From positions 1 through 53,120 of the IMG/VR virus record IMGVR_UViG_3300035633_000512: a stretch of 53,120 nt of DNA. One strand, written 5' to 3'. The notes below the pieces were generated by a model that was not told the origin of the DNA, did not search any database, and saw nothing but the letters and a program-made list of their open reading frames with translations. Each line of letters begins with the position of its first letter. The first letter of the stretch is position 1. The position numbers were made by a program, and so were the translations under genes. The DNA is from a virus. Positions 12,351-20,772 of this stretch are shown here, one piece after another.

Positions 12351-15212
12351 ATGACCAACCTCCACACCTTCCTAGCCGAGCACAAAGCGGCCATGGACCG
12401 TGGGGCGAAGTGCACGGAGTGTCCCCTCTTCAAGAAGCACGTCGAAGACGGCCAGGGCCGCGGCCCCGTCATGGGCGAGGTCACCCGCAACAGCAAGCTG
12501 GTGGTCATCGGCGAGGCGCCCGGCAACCGTGAGGTCGAAACCGGGCGGCCCTTCATGGGCGCCTCGGGTCGCATCCTGAACGGGCAGCTCATCAAGGGCG
12601 GGCTCGACCGAGAGCAAAAGGGCGACGTCTCGGTTACCAACACGATCCTCTGTCAGCCTCCCGACGACTTCGAGGCGTACGAGGACAAGCTCCGGGCCAA
12701 GGCCAAGACCGCGGGCAAGGAAGTGGTACTCCCGACCCTGTGCTGTGCACCTCGCCTCGAACGGGACATCCGTGAAGCCAACGCCCCGGTCGAGTACGCT
12801 GTCGGACGCCAAGCTCTCGCCGCTTTGGCCCGCCATCACGGCGTCCCCTACGGCAAGGAAAAGAAGAAGCGCGAGCGCGGTGACATCTCAATTGCGAACC
12901 TCCGCAAGCAGCACGGCGCCCCTATCCCTGTCCGTCCCATCGGGCATCCCGAAGGGGCCAAGACCCTCATCGCCTCCTACCATCCCGCCTACGCCATGCG
13001 CGGCGCGAAGGCCTGGATGCCGGTCATCAAGACGGTCATCAAGCGAGCCGCCCTCATCGCCGGTCGCGGAGGCGCGATCGACTGGCAAAAGCCGAAGTAC
13101 AACCTGGCGCCGACCATCGACGAAATCGAGGAGTTCGCCCGAGAAGCTTTCGATACCGACCGCGTTGTCATGGTTGACATCGAGACCGGCCCGTCACGTC
13201 CCGGAGCGGACGACGGCGGCTCGATTCAGACCTGCGCGCTTCGCACCGTCGGCTGGGGCTTCCGTCGTGAGACAGGCGAAGAGGTCATCATGGTCGTGCC
13301 CTACCGGGACATGGCCGGCGACCCGCTTTGGTCTGGGGAGCAGTGCGAGCGCGTCGACGCCGCCATCCGGCTGGTGATGGACAAGTGCAAGCTCGCTGGG
13401 CAGAACTTCAGCTTCGACTCCGCGGTGCTCTTGCGTCTCGGGCTGATGACGGACCGCAAGAAGCGATGGGCCGACATCATGTTGGCCCACCACGACACGG
13501 ACTCCAACGACCTTCCTCACGACCTTGGGTTCATTATCTCGGAGCACTTCGAGGCGCCGCACCACAAGGCGGACGTCGACCACAAGTCGGTCAACAACGT
13601 CGACTACGGCATGCTCTGCGAGTACAATGGTGATGACGTCCTGACCCAGCTCCGCTGCCTGGAAGCCGTGCTGACCCGCATCTCGCAGCTGGGGACGGTC
13701 GAGCAGTACAAAACCGACACGAAGATCGCACCTGTCGTCCGCGACATGGGCGACCTGGGACTGGTCATCGACGAGCACGAGCGTCAGCGCCTCGCGGGCG
13801 TCCTGACCGAGCGCATCGACTACTTCCGCTCGAAGTTCCGCTTCGAGGTCGCCATGATGTTCGTGAGCCCTCAGGAGGCCGCGCGTGTCGAGGCTCGCCT
13901 GAAGCAGATGGCAGCGGACTGGCGCAACCGTCCCGACTCGGAGGTGGCCGCAGCCTGGACCCGCGCCTACCAGAACTACGCCTTGGACAAGGGCTACGGT
14001 GAGTTCAACCCGAACTCGGTCTACCAGCTCCGAGACCTCCTCTTCGACAAGCTCAACCTGACGCCGATCCTGAACACGGACGGCTACGAGTTCGACGACG
14101 AGGCGGACGACGACCCGTCCACGGGCCAAGCGGCCATCCTGAAGCTCCTGGAAAAGTACGACCACATCCAGGGCTTCTGCGACGCTCTGCTGGAGTACCG
14201 CGCCTACAGCAAGCTCTACGGCACCTACGTCGCTGACAAGAAGGGCCGCATCAAGGACGTCGACTGGACGAAGTGGGGACTGCCGCCGAACGCCGCGAAG
14301 CGGATCCTCCACACGGTCTACAAGGTCCACGTCATCCCGTCGGGACGTCTGTCGACCCAGCCTGCGATCCAGAACTGGCCGGCTGTCGGCAAGGCCTCGA
14401 TGCGCACCATGGTCGTCGCACCTGACGGGCACTGCATCGTTGGTGCCGACTACGACCAGCTCGAACTCCGCATCTACGCGGTGGTCGCCCAGGACCAGCT
14501 GCTGCTCCAGGCCTTCTCGGAGAAGGACAAGCACGGCGCACCCATCGACCCACACTCCCTGAACGCCGCGGCGCTCCTCGCCGACACCGAGGGCGAAATC
14601 TGGGACCAGTACTACAAGATCAAGTACGACATGACCGACAAGGAGCGGAAGTACTGGAGGACCGTAGCAAAACGCTTCTGCTACCTGGAGACCTACGGCG
14701 GCGAAGAAGACAAGCTGTTCTCGACCATGGCCGCGTCCCGCAACAAGGCGACGGGCAAGCGAGACTTCCCGAATCTGCAGCTGAAGGACGTCGAGACCTG
14801 GCACAAGCGCTGGCACAAGCTCCATCCCGAGACCAAGAAGTGGCAGGACAACTGCAAGTACATCGCCTACAACCGGGGTCACGTCCGCGTCGGGACGCTG
14901 GACTACAGAGCGCGTTTCTGGCCGGGCGGCATCGACAAGAAGAACGCGCCGCCCAACCACACAATCCAGGGCTTCGCGGCGAGCATCGCCAACAAGGCGC
15001 TCATCGACCTGAACGAAGCCATCCCCTACCGAGCGTGGTCGCCGGTCTCGGGCATCAACCTGCAGATCCACGACTATATCGGCGGCTACGTCCCGCGTGA
15101 CCGAGCCTGGGAAGCCAAGGGGATCATCGAGGAGTGCCTGAGCTACGAGTTCAAGGGAATGAAGTTCACATGCACCGCCGAATCGTCGTACCGGTGGAGC
15201 GACCAGGGCTAG
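12351..15212 (+). CDS. Family A DNA polymerase fused to a uracil-DNA-glycosylase-like domain
   Basis: This 953-aa replicative polymerase has three parts. Residues 1-220 resemble family 4/5 uracil-DNA glycosylases: Fe-S cysteines C21, C24, C101 and C132, VVIGEAPGNREVETGRPFMG and the HPAYAMR motif. Residues of about 270-440 form a 3'-5' exonuclease (MVDIETGP, AGQNFSFDSAVL, YNGDDVLTQL). The C-terminal part is a Pol I palm and fingers: motif A GADYDQLELRIYA, motif B RTVAKRFCYLETYGG and motif C LQIHDYIGGYV. Tyr replaces the E. coli Phe762 equivalent, as in T7 polymerase, and motif C reads HDY instead of HDE. SPO1-type phages have a similar fusion. No Shine-Dalgarno precedes the ATG, which lies 5 nt after the tRNA-like RNA. 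Confidence 0.92.
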   Translation: MTNLHTFLAEHKAAMDRGAKCTECPLFKKHVEDGQGRGPVMGEVTRNSKLVVIGEAPGNREVETGRPFMGASGRILNGQLIKGGLDREQKGDVSVTNTILCQPPDDFEAYEDKLRAKAKTAGKEVVLPTLCCAPRLERDIREANAPVEYAVGRQALAALARHHGVPYGKEKKKRERGDISIANLRKQHGAPIPVRPIGHPEGAKTLIASYHPAYAMRGAKAWMPVIKTVIKRAALIAGRGGAIDWQKPKYNLAPTIDEIEEFAREAFDTDRVVMVDIETGPSRPGADDGGSIQTCALRTVGWGFRRETGEEVIMVVPYRDMAGDPLWSGEQCERVDAAIRLVMDKCKLAGQNFSFDSAVLLRLGLMTDRKKRWADIMLAHHDTDSNDLPHDLGFIISEHFEAPHHKADVDHKSVNNVDYGMLCEYNGDDVLTQLRCLEAVLTRISQLGTVEQYKTDTKIAPVVRDMGDLGLVIDEHERQRLAGVLTERIDYFRSKFRFEVAMMFVSPQEAARVEARLKQMAADWRNRPDSEVAAAWTRAYQNYALDKGYGEFNPNSVYQLRDLLFDKLNLTPILNTDGYEFDDEADDDPSTGQAAILKLLEKYDHIQGFCDALLEYRAYSKLYGTYVADKKGRIKDVDWTKWGLPPNAAKRILHTVYKVHVIPSGRLSTQPAIQNWPAVGKASMRTMVVAPDGHCIVGADYDQLELRIYAVVAQDQLLLQAFSEKDKHGAPIDPHSLNAAALLADTEGEIWDQYYKIKYDMTDKERKYWRTVAKRFCYLETYGGEEDKLFSTMAASRNKATGKRDFPNLQLKDVETWHKRWHKLHPETKKWQDNCKYIAYNRGHVRVGTLDYRARFWPGGIDKKNAPPNHTIQGFAASIANKALIDLNEAIPYRAWSPVSGINLQIHDYIGGYVPRDRAWEAKGIIEECLSYEFKGMKFTCTAESSYRWSDQG

Positions 15213-15220
15213 CTCTGGGG

Positions 15221-15250
15221 TTGACAGACTCCGGAAACGGCTTTTAGGGT
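15221..15250 (+). promoter_or_regulatory. Early promoter, leaderless type
   Basis: TTGACA (15221-15226), an 18-nt spacer beginning GACTCCG, and TAGGGT (15245-15250) are followed 7 nt later by GTG at 15258. The -35 core TTGACAGACTCCG is identical to the one at 3654 on the other strand. This promoter decides the downstream start codon. Confidence 0.7.
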
Positions 15251-15257
15251 GCCTGCC

Positions 15258-15689
15258 GTGGCGAAGTTCCTGAACGAGAACCTCCACAACGCGTTCCATG
15301 CGTGGTTTCACCTGGCGGAGGTGCCGGGCATCACGGAGTTCCTTCAGGCGCGCCTGGACGACCCTGGACTGTCTGAGTTCGACCGACACGGGGTCACCTG
15401 CCTACTCGGCCGGTTGAGAAACCTCGACCGACAGGTGACCGAGTTCCAGTCGCTCTACGACCCTGCAGAGGACTTCGACCCGCCGCAGGACGTCATGGAC
15501 CAATTCGAGAAGATGAACCCCGGCAAGCCGGTCTTCGAGACCGTCGACGGGAAGAAACGCCTCAGCTACCCCCTGGCCCGGGCGCTCTTGCTGGTGCACG
15601 TCAGCGTTGACATCGAGCAGCTCCACGCCTTTCAAGACCGGCTCGCCTATGGCGTTCCCAGCAACGTCAAGCCAGAGGACCTCAACTGA
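15258..15689 (+). CDS. Hypothetical protein (143 aa)
   Basis: I recognise no family. The product starts at GTG 15258 (MAKFLNENLHNAFHAWFHLA), predicted by the promoter spacing; a GTG at 15249 would overlap the -10 box. It is mainly helical, with a middle segment LGRLRNLDRQVTEFQSLYDP and a hydrophobic LARALLLVHVSVDIEQLHAF near the C-terminus. It is probably a cytoplasmic helical protein. Its stop overlaps the start of the membrane protease-like gene by one base, so it heads a four-gene operon with three membrane proteins. Confidence 0.65.
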   Translation: MAKFLNENLHNAFHAWFHLAEVPGITEFLQARLDDPGLSEFDRHGVTCLLGRLRNLDRQVTEFQSLYDPAEDFDPPQDVMDQFEKMNPGKPVFETVDGKKRLSYPLARALLLVHVSVDIEQLHAFQDRLAYGVPSNVKPEDLN

Positions 15690-16207
15690 TGGAGTGGCTT
15701 GCTCTGCTCGTGGTCATCCCGGCCGCGTGGCTGCAGCTGCTCCTCCACGAGGGAGCACACGCCGTGGCCGCACGGATCCTCGGCTGCACGGTCACGGCGT
15801 TCGTGCCATGGCCGCACGTCCTCGGACGCGACTTCTACTTCGGACGGGTGTCTTGGCGCTACCCGACCGACCCTCCGCTGACCGACGACCAGCGCGCACA
15901 CAAGCGCCACGTCATCGCGCTCGCGCCAACCTTCGTGTCGCTCGTGCTGCTCATCGCGCTGGTTCTGACGTCGCTCGCGCTGCGCCTTGCCGAGATCCAG
16001 TCCATTGCCGCACACGCGGTGCTCTGGTCCTTCGGACTGTGCGCCTCTGTGGACCTGGGCCGGAATCTGCTCTACCGCTGGTTTGGTGGCGCGCGACGCG
16101 ACATCAACAAGACCCGACTGCCTGACGCCTTCGTGGCGCTCTTGCTGGCACACGTCGTGCTGTCATTCCTCATCATGACACTCGGACTGATCTGGAGACC
16201 TGTATGA
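15689..16207 (+). CDS. Membrane-embedded HExxH protein, M50-like metalloprotease candidate
   Basis: The 172-aa protein begins with a hydrophobic helix leading straight into LLLHEGAHAVAARILG, an HExxH zinc motif at residues 20-24 inside or next to transmembrane helix 1, as in site-2 (M50-type) proteases. Further hydrophobic segments are IALAPTFVSLVLLIALVL, AHAVLWSFGLCASVDLG and FVALLLAHVVLSFLIM. The Asp in CASVDLGRN could be the third zinc ligand, though the usual NPDG-type motif is not clear. It overlaps the gene before (1 nt) and after (4 nt). Peptide-bond cleavage in the membrane is plausible but unproven; many such short M50 relatives have no known substrate. Confidence 0.6.
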   Translation: MEWLALLVVIPAAWLQLLLHEGAHAVAARILGCTVTAFVPWPHVLGRDFYFGRVSWRYPTDPPLTDDQRAHKRHVIALAPTFVSLVLLIALVLTSLALRLAEIQSIAAHAVLWSFGLCASVDLGRNLLYRWFGGARRDINKTRLPDAFVALLLAHVVLSFLIMTLGLIWRPV

Positions 16208-16455
16208 CCCCGACACCAATGATCCGCTACACCCTCGCCAAAACCAAGGTCCGCAACACCCAGAACGGAGCGACGGTCCTGGGCGTCTGCACCGTGCTGC
16301 TGGTCCTGCTGGGCTACTGGCCTGTGGCTCTGGTCGCCGCGGCGGGTGCAGGCTTTATGTTGTGGCGCCGCAACGCCTACGAGTACGAGGCGCGTCTGCA
16401 CCACCGAGAGTATCTGGCGCAGGCTTCAGGTCGTCTGCGACGCGTGCACCGATGA
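16204..16455 (+). CDS. Small two-helix membrane protein (83 aa)
   Basis: There is no recognised family. After a polar N-terminus (MTPTPMIRYTLAKTKVRN) come two adjacent hydrophobic stretches (GATVLGVCTVLLVLLGYW and PVALVAAAGAGFMLW), probably a helical hairpin in the inner membrane, then a charged tail (RRNAYEYEARLHHREYL) predicted to be cytoplasmic. The ATG overlaps the preceding stop as ATGA, and the gene's own stop overlaps the next ATG. It probably works with the HExxH membrane protein upstream. Confidence 0.6.
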   Translation: MTPTPMIRYTLAKTKVRNTQNGATVLGVCTVLLVLLGYWPVALVAAAGAGFMLWRRNAYEYEARLHHREYLAQASGRLRRVHR

Positions 16456-16769
16456 TCTCGACCGCCGTCGCACTCCTGCTCTGCTACTTCGTGGTGGAGT
16501 TCGTCATGTTCTCGCCGGCTCGCACGTTCCAGGGCATCGTGGTGCGCTCGAACGTCCACGCGGCCTGCATCTTCATCGTACTCTTCCTGGAGGCCGGCGC
16601 CGCGCTCTGGCACGCGATCCCGGCCACCTTGCTGGTCGGGGTGCTCTACGTCTTCGTCGAGCATGATGTCATGCTCTTTGCAGCGTCCCGCGAAGTGAAC
16701 CGAGGACTCATTGGCATGACGCAGTTTTGCCACGTCCTTCCCCTTGCCATTCTCTCGCATCTCGTGTGA
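16452..16769 (+). CDS. Multi-pass membrane protein (105 aa)
   Basis: The product starts MISTAVALLLCYFVVEFVMF and contains three predicted transmembrane helices, with polar loops FSPARTFQGIVVRSN and VEHDVMLFAASREVNR. The layout loosely recalls DUF3307-type phage membrane proteins, but this is a weak comparison. The start at 16452 overlaps the previous stop (ATGA). A longer frame from 16362 is arginine-rich and antisense-like at its N-terminus and is rejected. It completes the membrane operon 11 nt before thyX. Confidence 0.6.
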   Translation: MISTAVALLLCYFVVEFVMFSPARTFQGIVVRSNVHAACIFIVLFLEAGAALWHAIPATLLVGVLYVFVEHDVMLFAASREVNRGLIGMTQFCHVLPLAILSHLV

Positions 16770-16780
16770 GGTCCAACGCC

Positions 16781-18667
16781 ATGACAAAGTCCCCTACCGC
16801 CGTTCGCTTGATCACAGAGCCCACCATCACCGTCCTCGCCGAGATGTCGCTCAACCGCGACGGCATGAAGGACTTGATGGCCTGGACCGCGGACTACGTC
16901 CCCGACGCCCTGCCTGAGAACACCCAAGTGTCGCCCTATGTGCTCTTCCCTCACGGCGGCCTCTCGGAAGGGCACGCGCGCGACTACACCGGCAACGAGC
17001 TGCTCGTCGAGTTGGCCGGACGCAAGTGCCTTGACGGCGCTACCGAAGTGCTCACGAAGGCAGGCTGGGTCAGCTTCCCCAACCTGCAGCAGGGTGTCGA
17101 AGTGGCGACGTACAATACCACGTCCGGGCTCATCGAGTTCCAGACACCTACAGACTACATCAAGAAGGTGCACCACGGCACAGTCTACACAATCGAGTCT
17201 AGGGCACTCTCGCTGCGCGCGACGGGTGACCACGAACTGTGGAGGGAGAAAGGTGGTGTGTGGGCTTTTCAGGAAGCGCAGGAGCTGCTTGGGAAGCGGT
17301 ACAGGGTGCAAAGAGCAGCTCTGTATGCGGGCCAGCCGGATGCGCCTGTTTCGGAGCTGTGGAGTGTTCCGCAGGGCGCAGCGAACGCGTGGGCGACCTT
17401 CTTGGGCTTCTATTTGTCAGAGGGGACACTCGTGGACGGCAAGCGATACGGAACTGGGAGTCGAGTGACTCTCTATCAGCGCCCCGAGACTGCAGGCCCC
17501 ATCCTGTCGGCGGTCGCAGCGTTGGGATTCGAGCCTTACATTAAAACGGACCCGCGAAACGGTGTCTTGCACATCACCGTCAACAATACAGCTCTTGCTG
17601 AAGCTCTCTCGCCGCTGGGTCACGGCGCCGCTGAAAAAGCGCTGCCCATGGAGGTTTTCGACTGGCCGATGGGCCGGCGCGCAATGCTCCTTGACGCTCT
17701 GATGGCCGGGGATGGCACTTTGCAGGGCAAGCAGCGAGTCTACTCGACAGTGTCCCCGAAACTCGCCGAGGGTGTACAGCGCCTCATCTTGCTCTCGGGA
17801 AGACCCAGCTCGATCTCAACGGTTTTTCCCAAGGATCGTCCAGCCTCGTTTCGCTCGAATTTGCCTGTTCATCGCGTGCGAGAAGGTACACAGACCTTCG
17901 TGACTGTGAACAACAAGACGCGGCACGACGCGACAGAGGAAGCAGCGGGGGAGGCCTTCTGGTGCGTAACGGTGCCGAATCGAACTCTGCTTGTCCGGCG
18001 GAGAGGAAAGACAATGATCGTCTCCAACTGCTACAATTCCTTCGGGAAGAAGGCCGGCCGCAAGACGAACGGGTCCTACATCGCGAACCTGCTCGGCGGC
18101 CCTGGCAAGATCCCTCACGCTTCGGTGCTCTATCACGCCAAGATGACCTTCTTCTTCGGCGGCCTGTCGCGGCGTGTGAGCCACGAACTCATCCGACACT
18201 ACGTCGGTGCGGACCGGACCGAGGAAGGCTGCCCGAGCCAGGAGTCGACGCGCTATACCCACCACCCGGGGCACTTCACGGTGCACCCACGCCTCCTCGA
18301 CAACGACACGGACATGCCGCTGGCGGCTGTCGAGTACTTTCGGGAGGCCATGCAGTCGGCCTACGACTCCTACCTGAACTTCATCAACGACGAGACCGAG
18401 GCACACTATCAAGAACACGGCGAAGCCCCGAAGGGCATGGACCGCAAGCGCATCTACGAGTGCGCGGCGCAATTTCTCCCAGGCGCAGCCGCGACGTCGT
18501 TCATCTGGACGACCAATCCGATGGCCCTCCAGAAGATGTTCGACGAGCGATGCGACAACGCCTCCGACCTAGAGATCCAGCGCTTCGCCAAGAAGCTCCG
18601 TTCCCTCTGCTACGACCGCTGGCCCAACCTCTTCCGCGCGTCCAACCCGGAGGTGCCCCTTGTCTGA
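16781..18667 (+). CDS. thyX: Flavin-dependent thymidylate synthase ThyX with an intein
   Basis: The precursor has 628 aa. After removing a 334-aa intein (residues 83-416) the host protein is about 294 aa, close to other ThyX proteins. The exteins join as AGRK and CYNSFGKKAGRKTNGSYI, then come HASVLYHAKMTFFFGGLSRR and the ThyX signature region HELIRHYVG with SQESTRY, where several extra residues separate the two halves of the usual RHRxxSxxxxSxRY motif. The enzyme makes dTMP from dUMP using FAD, NADPH and methylene-tetrahydrofolate. With the ribonucleotide reductase at 25485 it supplies DNA precursors. ATG 16781 has GAGG 11 nt upstream. Confidence 0.93.
   Translation: MTKSPTAVRLITEPTITVLAEMSLNRDGMKDLMAWTADYVPDALPENTQVSPYVLFPHGGLSEGHARDYTGNELLVELAGRKCLDGATEVLTKAGWVSFPNLQQGVEVATYNTTSGLIEFQTPTDYIKKVHHGTVYTIESRALSLRATGDHELWREKGGVWAFQEAQELLGKRYRVQRAALYAGQPDAPVSELWSVPQGAANAWATFLGFYLSEGTLVDGKRYGTGSRVTLYQRPETAGPILSAVAALGFEPYIKTDPRNGVLHITVNNTALAEALSPLGHGAAEKALPMEVFDWPMGRRAMLLDALMAGDGTLQGKQRVYSTVSPKLAEGVQRLILLSGRPSSISTVFPKDRPASFRSNLPVHRVREGTQTFVTVNNKTRHDATEEAAGEAFWCVTVPNRTLLVRRRGKTMIVSNCYNSFGKKAGRKTNGSYIANLLGGPGKIPHASVLYHAKMTFFFGGLSRRVSHELIRHYVGADRTEEGCPSQESTRYTHHPGHFTVHPRLLDNDTDMPLAAVEYFREAMQSAYDSYLNFINDETEAHYQEHGEAPKGMDRKRIYECAAQFLPGAAATSFIWTTNPMALQKMFDERCDNASDLEIQRFAKKLRSLCYDRWPNLFRASNPEVPLV
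17027..18028 (+). mobile_element. Intein with LAGLIDADG homing endonuclease in thyX
   Basis: The 334-residue intein starts CLDGATEVLTKAGW (Cys1), has block B-like SLRATGDHELW and ends MIVSN before Cys+1 of CYNSF. The penultimate residue is Ser instead of the usual His, which is tolerated in some inteins but may slow splicing. Two LAGLIDADG helices are visible, FLGFYLSEGT and LLDALMAGDGT. Codon choice is less C/G-biased at third positions than in the flanking extein (for example the run around 17230-17350), suggesting separate ancestry and recent transfer. Confidence 0.93.
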
Positions 18668-18727
18668 CCGCGTGCGGCGCGGCGCAGCGGCGTGGCTCGA
18701 CCCGCTTTTCGTCAGCTGGCTACTCAC

Positions 18728-19966
18728 ATGAAACGCAAGCCCAAGCTCCCCAACTTCCAAGAACTGATGTCGTTCCTGAACGACTTTTCCGACCTGGCCG
18801 ACATCGTCTCGCGAATCAACGGAAAGCCCAAGACCAAAGATTGGCTCGCTATCGCGATGAAGTCCGGCACAGTCGGTCAGCGCGTCTACGACCGTGCCCG
18901 CAATCTCTGGGTCATCCAAGAACAGAAGAAGATTATCGGCTGGAAGTCCAAGACCGCCTGGAACCGTCCGCTGCAGAACATGCGTAGCGTTGGCCGTCTT
19001 GTCCGGAAGGAGTCTGAGGCCGAGAAAGAGTCTGTACTCGCTGTCCGCCTCGTGCTCGACCGCAAGCACCCGATCATCTTGAACAAGATGACGGAGCCGG
19101 GCGAGCTTTACTACCGCCCAGAGGATGAAGACACAATCAGGCAGGTGATTCAAGACTTCATCTGGGAGAGCGGCTTTGTTGTAACAACTCTCCGTCCACA
19201 GGACACATACAAAGTTGACCCTGGCATTGAGCGTGAATGCGAGCGCGAGCTGGCTTCGCGGATTCAGAAGTATCGAGACGCCGGCGAGACCCGTGTCTTC
19301 ATGCTCAAAGGCCTACCAGGCACAGGCAAAACTGAATCCTGCGCACGTGTCTGCAGCAACATGAAGCTGCGCACGTTCACGGCTCCGGCTGGCGCCCTAC
19401 AAACTTACGCTTTCAGTACGGCGGTGAACTGTGGTGCGGAAGCCGTCATCGTGGACGACCTCGACTGGGCCAATAAGGACGACATGGCTGACACGTTGGA
19501 CCGGCTCTCGTCTCTACGCCGCATCTGTCCGCTCGTTCTCGTCACGGCGAACACGGTCAAGGGATTACCGGACCCCATGCTTCGACCCGGACGCATCGAC
19601 GAAATCATCGAGTGGCCAGGCTGCACCCCGGCGGAGCTGGAAGCCCTGGGCGCTCCAGCCGAGTGCGAAGGCTGGCCTATCGCGTCGGTGCAGGAAGCCG
19701 TGAAGCGCATCCGCATCGAGGGGCGCGTCGACCTCAAAGAGATCGAGACCCGCATCGGTGAAGATGAGCCGGTCAGCCGCCGCGGCGCGCGCAAGTCAGG
19801 ACGCCCGGGCGGCTACGTGTCGGGCGGCCCGCAGAACGGACTCATCGAGGACGACGACCCCGCGGTCCAGAAGATCGGACAGCTGCTATCCAACACGCGG
19901 CCCGAAGACGGGCAGAAGGACCCGCACTTCACCCAACCCATAGCCAACGGGAGCTACAAGCCATGA
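18728..19966 (+). CDS. AAA+ ATPase
   Basis: This 412-aa protein has a helical N-terminal half without a recognised domain, then a single AAA+ module: Walker A LKGLPGTGKTESC, Walker B EAVIVDDLDWAN, sensor 1 LVLVTANTVKG and the box DPMLRPGRIDEIIEW with the arginine finger. The order resembles Bcs1/FtsH/Rubisco-activase-type remodelers, which act as rings on proteins. The C-terminus is disordered and rich in Gly, Arg and Asp. The start at 18728 has no clear Shine-Dalgarno; an upstream in-frame start at 18692 has no better support. The partner protein is unknown. A helicase loader or clamp loader role is possible given the replication context. Confidence 0.75.
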   Translation: MKRKPKLPNFQELMSFLNDFSDLADIVSRINGKPKTKDWLAIAMKSGTVGQRVYDRARNLWVIQEQKKIIGWKSKTAWNRPLQNMRSVGRLVRKESEAEKESVLAVRLVLDRKHPIILNKMTEPGELYYRPEDEDTIRQVIQDFIWESGFVVTTLRPQDTYKVDPGIERECERELASRIQKYRDAGETRVFMLKGLPGTGKTESCARVCSNMKLRTFTAPAGALQTYAFSTAVNCGAEAVIVDDLDWANKDDMADTLDRLSSLRRICPLVLVTANTVKGLPDPMLRPGRIDEIIEWPGCTPAELEALGAPAECEGWPIASVQEAVKRIRIEGRVDLKEIETRIGEDEPVSRRGARKSGRPGGYVSGGPQNGLIEDDDPAVQKIGQLLSNTRPEDGQKDPHFTQPIANGSYKP

Positions 19967-20148
19967 GCATCAGCTACAAGCGACGAAAGAAGAACCGATA
20001 CCAGGAGCGCCGGCGCATTGAGCGGGACCGCCTCGCCGACCAGCTGGGGCCCTTCTTCGAGCGCTGGGGGCCTGATGCTCCTTCGCCGCGACTCGGTCGA
20101 AAGGCGCGCGAGCCCTTGACCGGGAAGACCGCAGTCATCGACGCCTGA
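19963..20148 (+). CDS. Small basic hypothetical protein (61 aa)
   Basis: The product starts MSISYKRRKKNRYQERRRIE, extremely basic over the first 25 residues, and ends in a less charged tail. Nucleic-acid binding is plausible from charge alone. The ATG overlaps the stop of the AAA+ gene as ATGA, so the two are probably co-translated. No homologous family is recognised. Confidence 0.55.
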   Translation: MSISYKRRKKNRYQERRRIERDRLADQLGPFFERWGPDAPSPRLGRKAREPLTGKTAVIDA

Positions 20149-20179
20149 CCCGGCCTGCTTCTTGCACGCCAGGTGACAC

Positions 20180-20551
20180 ATGACAACCTCGCCTGAAGAA
20201 CTCCTGGTCGGGGCCGCGGACGCCCTCGGCGACCCCGACCGGGACCTCTGCAAGGGCTACATGGCCCTCGGCTACAGGAAGGAGCCCGACGACCCCGCAA
20301 AGCCGGGCAAGGTGGGCGAGGTCTACCCCTGGGGCAAGAACTGGAAGGTGACCGCGTTGACCCCGCTCGGGGCCATCTGCTTTGCAGCCCAAAAGCCTCC
20401 GTCGGACTCGGCGGTCCAAGAGGCCTACCGAATCCTGCATCGCATCCTGCGTGAGACTGACCCGCGGTACCCGCCTGAGACGTGGGCGGACCAAGAGCAC
20501 GTCACCAAGCAGGAGGTTGTTGACATCCTCCGGAAAGCTGCAGGATGGTGA
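20180..20551 (+). CDS. DUF6197-like hypothetical protein (123 aa)
   Basis: The product begins MTTSPEELLVGAADALGDPD and has the features of a small phage and actinobacterial family: a helix with AADAL, a cysteine in LGAICFAAQ, a middle helical segment and the end ETWADQEHVTKQEVVDILRKAA. DUF6197 proteins share this arrangement of a GxxC-containing strand followed by an aromatic/Asp segment and a final V..IL..A helix. The match is from memory of the pattern and is not firm. AGGTG lies 5 nt before the ATG. Confidence 0.55.
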   Translation: MTTSPEELLVGAADALGDPDRDLCKGYMALGYRKEPDDPAKPGKVGEVYPWGKNWKVTALTPLGAICFAAQKPPSDSAVQEAYRILHRILRETDPRYPPETWADQEHVTKQEVVDILRKAAGW

Positions 20552-20772
20552 CGCCCATGCCTGACCTGGGGTCCATGACCATCGACGAGTTCGAGGAGCG
20601 CGCCAAGCGTGACTTGGAGGCGTTCTGCAAGCACGCCCGCGAGGAGATCGCTTCCAACAAGGAAGGCTACGACACGGACGCTGACGGGCACTTCCGGATG
20701 AGCTACGGCGCCTACCACGAGTGGTGGGTCACCTCCCCCCTCCTCGATGAGGAGGGTGACCATGCCGACTGA
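20545..20772 (+). CDS. Small hypothetical protein (75 aa)
   Basis: The acidic, soluble product starts MVTPMPDLGSMTIDEFEERA and ends SPLLDEEGDHAD. It overlaps the previous gene by 7 nt and the next by 11 nt, a compact-operon arrangement. An alternative in-frame ATG at 20557 (MPDLGSMTIDEF) has GGTGA just upstream and may be the real start. No family is recognised. Confidence 0.55.
   Translation: MVTPMPDLGSMTIDEFEERAKRDLEAFCKHAREEIASNKEGYDTDADGHFRMSYGAYHEWWVTSPLLDEEGDHAD

Noticed and set aside
13194-15389. 731-codon minus-strand frame
   Set aside because: It is antisense to the DNA polymerase, whose motifs A, B and C are clear on the plus strand.
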